Assembly (NCBI GenBank): GCA_964500645.1 | Contig: CAZCOH010000067.1 | Coordinates: forward strand, 1-8,351 | Length of the DNA stretch: 8,351 nucleotides | Source: CAYFIW01 sp964500645 | Lineage (GTDB): Bacteria; Chloroflexota; Dehalococcoidia; Lucifugimonadales; UBA826 | Reading direction: 5' to 3' | Notes under the pieces: model-generated | Database searches by the model: none | The model's input: the letters and a program-made list of their open reading frames with translations, nothing else | Told to the model about the DNA's origin: nothing | Position numbers and translations under genes: made by a program | In this document: positions 6,001-8,351 of the stretch, piece by piece | Position numbering within the stretch: position 1 is the stretch's first letter | How the letters are laid out: the number at the start of each line of letters is the position of its first letter

Positions 6001-8351
6001 TGAACTCTTGAGTGAAATTTACCAATTAAAGCTCCCCCGTAGTCATACCTAAACTTATCCAGCACATAAATTTCATCATTTTCATCAATAACAAGCTTCT
6101 GTGGATTCCACATCTTACCGTCGTCAAACCCACAACCACCCCACATGGTTATGAGTTCACCTGTTGTATTGAGTTTGTATATCCTATCCGTGCTTGTGAG
6201 TAGATATATATTCCCGTCGGAATCGACCTCCATATCACGAGGAATCCCAAAGTAGCCCCAACTTTTTTCGACTGTGTTGTAAAGATAGTCAGTAAAGGTC
6301 GTATATTTTTTGATATCTACAGGATCAACAATCCTCAGTTTGTGATTCATAGTATCCAAAACATATATGCTTCCATTCGGTCCCACGGCTACATCTCTCG
6401 GGCCTCCAAAATGGTCATCCGGCAAATCAAATTGATCCAAAATGCTTCCGCAAGAATCGAGCTTCATCAGCCCTCCACCGCTTATTCTTGCGATTGCAGA
6501 GGCATCATATGTTGCAATAGGTTGCGTCTCATCAACGGGTTCAAACTCCGTGCCACCTACATATGAATAATTGCTTGACCCTTTTTCAGGCATTCTCTGA
6601 ATGTAAAAAGGATTTGGATCCCAGGTGGTTGGATCCAAAGACGACATAGGAACACCACCACGACTTGGGTCTATAGAAAACTGTAGTGAATCCCCTATAA
6701 GATCGTTATCCGTTCCAAATAAACCTTCGACTCTGTGACCCGTGCTTGGATCCCTAATGCCTAAATACTCCGTGAAAAACTTGTCTCCACCAACTCCGCC
6801 ATCACCACTGATAAAAAGATTTCCCCCTTTATCCAAAAATGACTTAAGCGAATGGCTTTTTGTACCGTCCTCCTTTAGCCAAGAGAAATTTCCCTCATGT
6901 AAATTGGACATGCCGGGAGCCGAGACAACAACAACACCGCCCTCTACGTAGTTATGGAGAACCCAGTCAGGAACAATTCCTCTCTTGATAGTGTTCCAGG
7001 TGTCGTATTTTATTCCCAGATCCTGCATGAGAATTTCGTGAAAGAGCGGGGCGTTTCCTCCCCCAGTCACCTGTTTAAAAACATGTGCCCTATAGCCTGA
7101 GTTTCCTGCATTTCCAACAAGGAGTACATCCGCCGTCCTTTCGAAAGGTTTAATGACCTCAAATGTGGTAATCCCAGGTGTGTTTTTCATTCCACCACCA
7201 CCTGTAATAGAAACCGTGTATGAGATCGACGTACCAGATTCAAAAGGCCCTAATTCCACGCCATAAACATGGTCTCCAGGATAAATATCACCACTTTTGC
7301 CATCATCCAGCATCACGATAGGTTCTTGTTGAACACCATTGAGACTGTAATGGAATTCAACTACTGATATCCCCGAGGTCCCCGCTACAAGCGCACTGAA
7401 TGCTATTTTATCTTCACCTGTCGGATAAAAAGGGATACGATCCGTAAACTTAACCGAAGTTTTTTCAGCTGACTTCTTCTTGAAAACCGGGTGCTGGCCG
7501 CTGCATGCAGTGCCTATGATCGATTGCATGTATAACGTCTCTCCGCAGATAAATGCAGGACCCGCATAGGCCATGTTAATGTTGTCTGAATAAACAGCCA
7601 CATCACTTTCATGATGAAATATATATGGAACCGTTATTGTGCCAGTTCCGTTCAGGTTGGCAAAAACCCTACCCTCATAAAATCCTGACGGGTCAGAATC
7701 CGAAAAACCTCCTGCTTTAACCATTACTTTGGCAGTCTGGCCAGGTTGGATTGTCACAGACTTTGGCTCCACCTGAACAAGGGTACTAGTCGCGATTATT
7801 TGCCTGCAACTCGACAGCCAGGACGAAATGTCATCCCCAGAAGTCCAACGTTCACAGGAGGAAAAAGCTGGATGACTCCATGGAAAAGACTTACCCTCGT
7901 AACCTTTAGTTTCAGCAGACAAATCTACAGTTACAGCACTTGAGCCTGTATTCACGATTGAGATTTCCCTGGATGCTTCACTAGATGTAGTAAGTTGCCC
8001 AAACGATAAACTTGGTGGCAAGGCAAGAACTTCTGCGGAAACAGCTCTATCTTTATTCAGAGATCCTGCACCTTGCGTTACCAGGCGATAACCTTCTAAT
8101 GGAGTAGCAGTGTTCATCAGGGCAGCTTTAACCATTTCTGGAGTCCATTCAGGATGTTTTTGAACTACTAGAGCGGCCACACCGGCTGTATATGGTGCAG
8201 AAAAAGATGTGCCGGACGCGACCTCATAACCTCCATTTTTTACGGGAAGTATTAAATTCTGACCAGGGGCCACTAGGTCAGGTTTAATCCTGAGGTCATG
8301 AGTCGGCCCTCTGCTTGATGAAGGTGCTATGGAATTATCCTGATTAAGGTT
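96..8351 (-). CDS. Giant multidomain S8 subtilisin-like serine protease with multiple beta-propellers (5' partial)
   Basis: The frame is open across the whole window and ends at TAA (96-98), giving 2,751 visible residues; the N-terminus is beyond the edge. The first residues carry SSRGPT (12-17), KPDLVAPG (23-30) and GTSFSAP (47-53), with Ser49 the expected S8 nucleophile. The catalytic Asp, His and oxyanion Asn, and any signal peptide or propeptide, must lie upstream. The GTG at 8271-8273 looks like a start but encodes the Val of KPDLVAPG, so it is internal. After the protease come Fn3-like, Ig-like, split amidotransferase-like, NHL, Fn3, lactonase-like, Asp-box, Ig-like and NHL modules. The tail shows no LPXTG, PEP-CTERM or type IX sorting signal and no transmembrane segment. 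Most S8 proteases are 300-1,500 residues, so this one is exceptionally long. It is probably secreted and hydrolyses proteins, with propellers as binding scaffolds; substrate and partners are unknown. The S8 assignment is firm and the biological role is inferred. Confidence 0.95.
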   Translation of the reverse strand, partial: NLNQDNSIAPSSSRGPTHDLRIKPDLVAPGQNLILPVKNGGYEVASGTSFSAPYTAGVAALVVQKHPEWTPEMVKAALMNTATPLEGYRLVTQGAGSLNKDRAVSAEVLALPPSLSFGQLTTSSEASREISIVNTGSSAVTVDLSAETKGYEGKSFPWSHPAFSSCERWTSGDDISSWLSSCRQIIATSTLVQVEPKSVTIQPGQTAKVMVKAGGFSDSDPSGFYEGRVFANLNGTGTITVPYIFHHESDVAVYSDNINMAYAGPAFICGETLYMQSIIGTACSGQHPVFKKKSAEKTSVKFTDRIPFYPTGEDKIAFSALVAGTSGISVVEFHYSLNGVQQEPIVMLDDGKSGDIYPGDHVYGVELGPFESGTSISYTVSITGGGGMKNTPGITTFEVIKPFERTADVLLVGNAGNSGYRAHVFKQVTGGGNAPLFHEILMQDLGIKYDTWNTIKRGIVPDWVLHNYVEGGVVVVSAPGMSNLHEGNFSWLKEDGTKSHSLKSFLDKGGNLFISGDGGVGGDKFFTEYLGIRDPSTGHRVEGLFGTDNDLIGDSLQFSIDPSRGGVPMSSLDPTTWDPNPFYIQRMPEKGSSNYSYVGGTEFEPVDETQPIATYDASAIARISGGGLMKLDSCGSILDQFDLPDDHFGGPRDVAVGPNGSIYVLDTMNHKLRIVDPVDIKKYTTFTDYLYNTVEKSWGYFGIPRDMEVDSDGNIYLLTSTDRIYKLNTTGELITMWGGCGFDDGKMWNPQKLVIDENDEIYVLDKFRYDYGGALIGKFHSRVHVFDKNGNFLRKWGSKGSDAYQEATPSSGALKVNPEHIYKPGDIAIDANGDVLVTDMAGMNGHYEEGGVRNTQTYPTVIRFSKSGDYKGTPVLGFSDVSQGNHNCPNLLGGYDLEVDSFGNFYFLGSNGNVRKFDSSGKFIDASGHCYLSIEGKMKVGWPEDLSVLDDGTIFSAEISGPAVEGAKSIKKYLPDGSRAMKEDGKTKLDFGSLGDQEGELGNGFKIHTDEQENVYVIDAFNRKIIKFDSKGLFEWEIKSNHDIPWSRIGHRGSDEGKFNTPNGISIDSFGNVYVADTRNNRIQKFDSAGSFIKSWGKKGSGQGEFYLPHGIGVSGDGHVYVADTWNRRIQKFDLDGNFLLEWSSNPANYESPHTNGPGPYIESPEGAFSGGYAYTEPAIAFPKDIAVDVDGNVLVTEIKNDAVPGRVQKFTSDGILIDPFDDYRSGVAPLSISPVWSCGPGCGSGGALSYMGVATGPGGRVITSVQHASGHSMGIEVYEENYGGKDDAVFLFNRYLPSHSSGMDADQEGNIYVTTSNAAGSFGSGTAGNRYDSGDYRTVFLGFGLERIQSRLERQQLFSRSLRWLGIDVGPIPQTPRNGNIVQTGRKVTFRWDPIEGSRGYLLEIRKSGYDSSYILSESVDGTEFGFVPDGGTGWYFWRVKSRQDDHSESLWSTSRRFKVVSPAYELGKFATSKLELTQAQIDYLDGSGNLLQVHKNGIDGVEGINKPKSIVASPDGKYVYVAGSTTESPNIDRVSRFEVDASTGLLKFSGILSSQNEDGDDFRKIGSLRIDASGKYLYALAQWGKEDNCSYWDTDHSKCLYTGSVVVFDIDSSTGEIKFLSSVKNGVDGVEGLPSPFDVFGVGLLLSPDEKNLYATSRSDLVSFSRDSTNGNLTFLGVHKSDDDTGGLIDMDGYSYMAASPDGEFIYVAGSYADQISVFKRNVETGVLEFSKAISGTGNVYGISITPDGKYLYAMVPDSWGKILVFEKDVNTGEFVKSPISVGSQENTDIAISGDGKYLYTTGSRDVGSYSDPDQIRYSGALFMHEIDSATGDLKVLSGEINTLGGITGLGVHISYWDQTNIITLSPEGDRIYLAGAGENSVVVFKSLKKPEDFDIAKDHKHKVPESASSILPGNAKFGDLISTKSGKLSAFYSASDVVYSISSFDQGVTWETPLIITRGYGPQVSSHEDGTLVMFYTRDAELNVRLSDDEGVSWTKNMTMKLPVDQSDTLYGKQFQSGDTFNWKFEVLKSGRWILFYTNEVYKVLASDDNGKTWDSLSELPVPEKQIESDPRVISIYGLVEALDGRLLILAHVRDMVNTKGTLTSPYGLSFKASVVSGGGYSLSDDGGITWSEFLPFDDPTPIMGFNTGPGWYSGSSLVHFDSLDIASNDSGQIFVVADSDYERSIWYKEDEFDSFSGARMRRFSPYVGRNQYPLVTDLPDGSFGIIWRSGASKQDDGNFNQIGSMKYAVIDHIEDVEAPPVIGEVYSTSCLGNHNCPLDPVYHTPGNVLYRDKVEFKVKVADQDNIDKVEVLWSLNGVEQTPMKLIDTMAYNKDRDVWDRRESDKFGTRVYGGKFGPFGKGVEIFYQIAATDSLGHTSVRPVNRFRINIPAEEPFIREVDLSGIAANGDDDSDYNDHYWGASHNAIDSKGNLFVVATVHDRLGNPKDKTLLKKFDSEGLLVKTLSRADLNMPESYKQHSHIRTKCGPHDVAVDGQDNVYLTSNCSPSIYKFTNDVVFIETIEPEETAYSATCAFDGGGGGIIEIDKNSGAIYLSHDHTSSPGSSSSGYGFTKVTADGKCDREFAKKVSSLKSSVLSIAVDETGNVHVVHDAGFGWSKKAANNIHTYAKDGTLLVKWGLTGDKDEEFIGSGGHASSYGNVVSIAASKNGFLYTVDSGKNEIKKFTLDGKFVSKWEGKSVGKKSPKDGFFSSALDISIGPGTGNIYITDSCNKYDCRKHKKRIQVFNPF
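99..1163 (-). other. Domain: C-terminal six-repeat NHL-like propeller
   Basis: Residues about 2397-2751. Six repeats start near 2424, 2489, 2542, 2598, 2661 and 2714, with cores such as HDVAVDGQDNVYLTS, LSIAVDETGNVHVVHD and LDISIGPGTGNIYITD, and outer strands such as IKKFTLDGKFVSKW. Six repeats are exactly one NHL propeller. The final strand, RIQVFNPF, runs straight to the stop codon, so nothing follows the last blade. The fourth repeat, IHTYAKDGTLLVKWG, is close to the canonical form. The third repeat has a Ser/Gly-rich loop. An acidic DDDSDYND segment (2413-2420) precedes the first repeat and could bind calcium. Confidence 0.75.
1170..1577 (-). other. Domain: Ig-like extracellular module, copy B
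   Basis: Residues about 2259-2394. It begins APPVIGEVYSTSCLGNHNC with two cysteines (2274 and 2280). A beta-sandwich (2296-2393) follows with KVEFKVKVAD, KVEVLWSLNGVEQTP, RVYGGKFGPFGKGVEIFYQI and NRFRINIP. It is related to copy A by eye, but has a longer, charged loop in place of the DDG...GD loop. It connects the Asp-box propeller to the terminal NHL propeller. Confidence 0.6.
1578..2657 (-). other. Domain: sialidase-fold (BNR/Asp-box) propeller
   Basis: Residues about 1899-2258. Four Asp boxes (S-x-D-x-G-x-[TS]-W) are visible: SFDQGVTW (1946-1953), SDDEGVSW (1990-1997), SDDNGKTW (2050-2057) and SDDGGITW (2127-2134). Each sits in a blade of the form vl.s.dGrl...y....i....S.D.G.tW. The region length fits a six-bladed propeller. 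I do not see a convincing sialidase FRIP motif or a clear arginine triad, so a glycan- or protein-binding role is as likely as glycosidase activity. Confidence 0.8.
2670..3956 (-). other. Domain: 6-phosphogluconolactonase/YVTN-like seven-repeat beta-propeller
   Basis: Residues about 1466-1894. Seven repeats start near residues 1507, 1567, 1641, 1697, 1742, 1789 and 1862. Each has the pattern (i)a.SPDGkylYvag followed by vsvF..d..tG.l.f, as in the lactonase/YVTN family. Seven repeats match the usual blade number. Two near-identical linkers, KNGIDGVEG and KNGVDGVEG, precede the first and third repeats. The pattern resembles extracellular scaffold propellers rather than a metabolic lactonase; no active site can be assigned. 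Cysteines at 1591 and 1601 lie ten apart inside a blade-2 loop and may pair. Confidence 0.8.
3963..4241 (-). other. Domain: fibronectin type III-like
   Basis: Residues about 1371-1463. The sequence has PRNGNIVQTGRKVTFRWDPI, EGSRGYLLEIRKSG, a middle strand, GWYFWRVKSRQ and a final RRFKVV. The W.p..g..gY.leI and G.YfWRV signatures are characteristic of Fn3-like domains in bacterial extracellular enzymes. It links the amidotransferase-like domain to the next propeller and is probably a spacer. Confidence 0.75.
4242..4370 (-). other. Domain: glutamine-amidotransferase-like domain, C-terminal strand and helix
   Basis: Residues about 1328-1370. The sequence NRYDSGDYRTVFLGFGLERI followed by a charged helix ending in RSLRWLGI matches the usual end of the amidotransferase-like domain in secreted proteases (YD.G.yr.VyLGFGfEai...R...l.r.l.WLg). 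It does not fit an NHL blade. It is therefore best read as the continuation of the domain that stops at residue 626, displaced by the NHL array. Confidence 0.6.
4371..6473 (-). other. Domain: NHL-type beta-propeller array (about 12 repeats)
   Basis: Residues about 627-1327. Repeats begin near residues 649, 702, 748, 822, 892, 941, 1001, 1060, 1107, 1181, 1249 and 1300. Each has the NHL order: (P)..iavD..GnvyVaDt....riqkFd..G.f...wG. The eighth and ninth are the most canonical, with VYVADTRNNRIQKFDSAG and VYVADTWNRRIQKFDLDG. Twelve repeats would fit two six-bladed propellers, but that count depends on two degenerate repeats. The first segment (GLMKLDSCGSILDQFDLPD) is only the tail of a repeat, and the last (GMDADQEGNIYVTTS) only its head, as in a circularly closed propeller. 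NHL propellers usually bind proteins, nucleic acids or sugars; the ligand here is unknown. Confidence 0.85.
6474..7139 (-). other. Domain: glutamine-amidotransferase-like (flavodoxin-type) domain, N-terminal part
   Basis: Residues about 405-626. The pattern follows a class I amidotransferase-like domain often attached to secreted bacterial proteases: first strand ADVLLVGNAG (407-416), a helix, GIKYDTWN (446-453), the strand VVVVSAP (473-479), helix plus strand LKSFLDKGGNLFISG (502-516), FFTEYLGIRD (525-534), then a variable region and QPIATYDASAIARISGG (610-626). The usual last strand and helix do not follow; they appear about 700 residues later, after the NHL repeats. No cysteine is seen at the nucleophile position after VVVV, so amidotransferase catalysis is unlikely and a binding or structural role is more probable. 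Confidence 0.65.
7146..7592 (-). other. Domain: Ig-like extracellular module, copy A
   Basis: Residues about 254-402. The first part has two cysteines (269 and 283) and no family I recognise. The second part (about 314-400) is a beta-sandwich with VVEFHYSLNGVQQEP, LDDGKSGDIYPGDHVYG and LGPFESGTSISYTV. It shares its order of conserved residues with copy B near the C-terminus: DK..F...VA, VE...SLNGV.Q.P, VYG...GPF..G....Y. The DDG...GD..pGD.vYg loop is a common pattern in bacterial extracellular Ig-like domains and may bind calcium. The Ig-like fold is inferred from these patterns. Confidence 0.6.
7593..8021 (-). other. Domain: Fn3-like beta-sandwich following the protease
   Basis: Residues about 111-253. 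It begins with a PPSLSFGQL strand and an ISIVNTGSSAVTVDL strand, then has VEPKSVTIQPGQTAKVMVKA, GFYEGRVF and ITVPYIFH. This order (phi.V.PG.T..v.V, then G.yeG.v, then vPY) matches the Fn3-like domain that follows the catalytic domain in cell-envelope and fervidolysin-like subtilases, where it packs on the protease and often aids folding or substrate binding. An insert between the strands holds two cysteines (residues 166 and 182) that could form a disulfide. Boundaries are approximate. Confidence 0.75.
8028..8351 (-). other. Domain: C-terminal part of S8 subtilase catalytic domain
   Basis: Residues 1-108. Visible landmarks in order are SSRGPT, the KPDLVAPG strand, GTSFSAP with catalytic Ser49 (codon at 8205-8207), the following helix AGVAALVVQKHPEWTP, KAALMNTATPL, and the closing QGAGSLNKDRAV segment typical of subtilases (QGAG.vN...Av). 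All spacing is normal, so this part looks intact and likely active. The Asp and His of the triad are outside the window, so activity cannot be confirmed here. The SSRGPT/IKPD.VAPG pattern is typical of secreted S8A enzymes that carry C-terminal Fn3-like domains. Confidence 0.95.

Noticed and set aside
4371..6473. Repetitive DNA or a tandem-repeat element
   Set aside because: The repetition is at the protein level (NHL blades). The DNA copies are too diverged and variable in length to be a nucleotide repeat array or CRISPR.
472..7943. Several plus-strand open frames of about 60-90 codons
   Set aside because: All lie antisense within the continuous protease frame. They have low-complexity or unlikely compositions and no ribosome binding site or family resemblance.

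Overview
The window is almost entirely one giant minus-strand reading frame. It is open from the high-coordinate edge (8351) to a TAA at 96-98, giving 2,751 visible residues with no stop or frameshift. The N-terminus lies beyond the window. Residue numbers below count from the first complete codon at the high-coordinate edge (codon 1 = 8349-8351). The uninterrupted frame of more than 8 kb, the subtilisin-type protease and the moderate-to-low G+C point to a bacterium. The stacked extracellular modules and several closely spaced cysteine pairs suggest a secreted or surface protein. I cannot assign a lineage from this sequence.

Layout in protein order (high to low coordinates): (1) the C-terminal part of an S8 subtilase catalytic domain with the catalytic Ser motif GTSFSAP; (2) an Fn3-like domain of the kind that follows the catalytic domain in large cell-envelope subtilases; (3) an Ig-like domain, copy A; (4) the first part of a glutamine-amidotransferase-like (flavodoxin-type) domain; (5) about 12 NHL-type beta-propeller repeats that interrupt domain 4; (6) the last strand and helix of domain 4; (7) an Fn3 domain; (8) a seven-repeat 6-phosphogluconolactonase/YVTN-like propeller; (9) a sialidase-fold region with four Asp boxes; (10) a second Ig-like domain, copy B, related to copy A; (11) six NHL repeats that end with the protein. 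The last 95 bases hold no recognisable gene or terminator.

The main points of interest are the combination of one protease with four propeller regions from three families, and the apparent nesting of the long NHL array inside a hairpin of the amidotransferase-like domain. A plausible reading is a secreted protease whose many propellers bind proteins or glycans and position or regulate the protease. That function is inference. No operon partner, promoter, RNA gene, mobile element or CRISPR array is visible.
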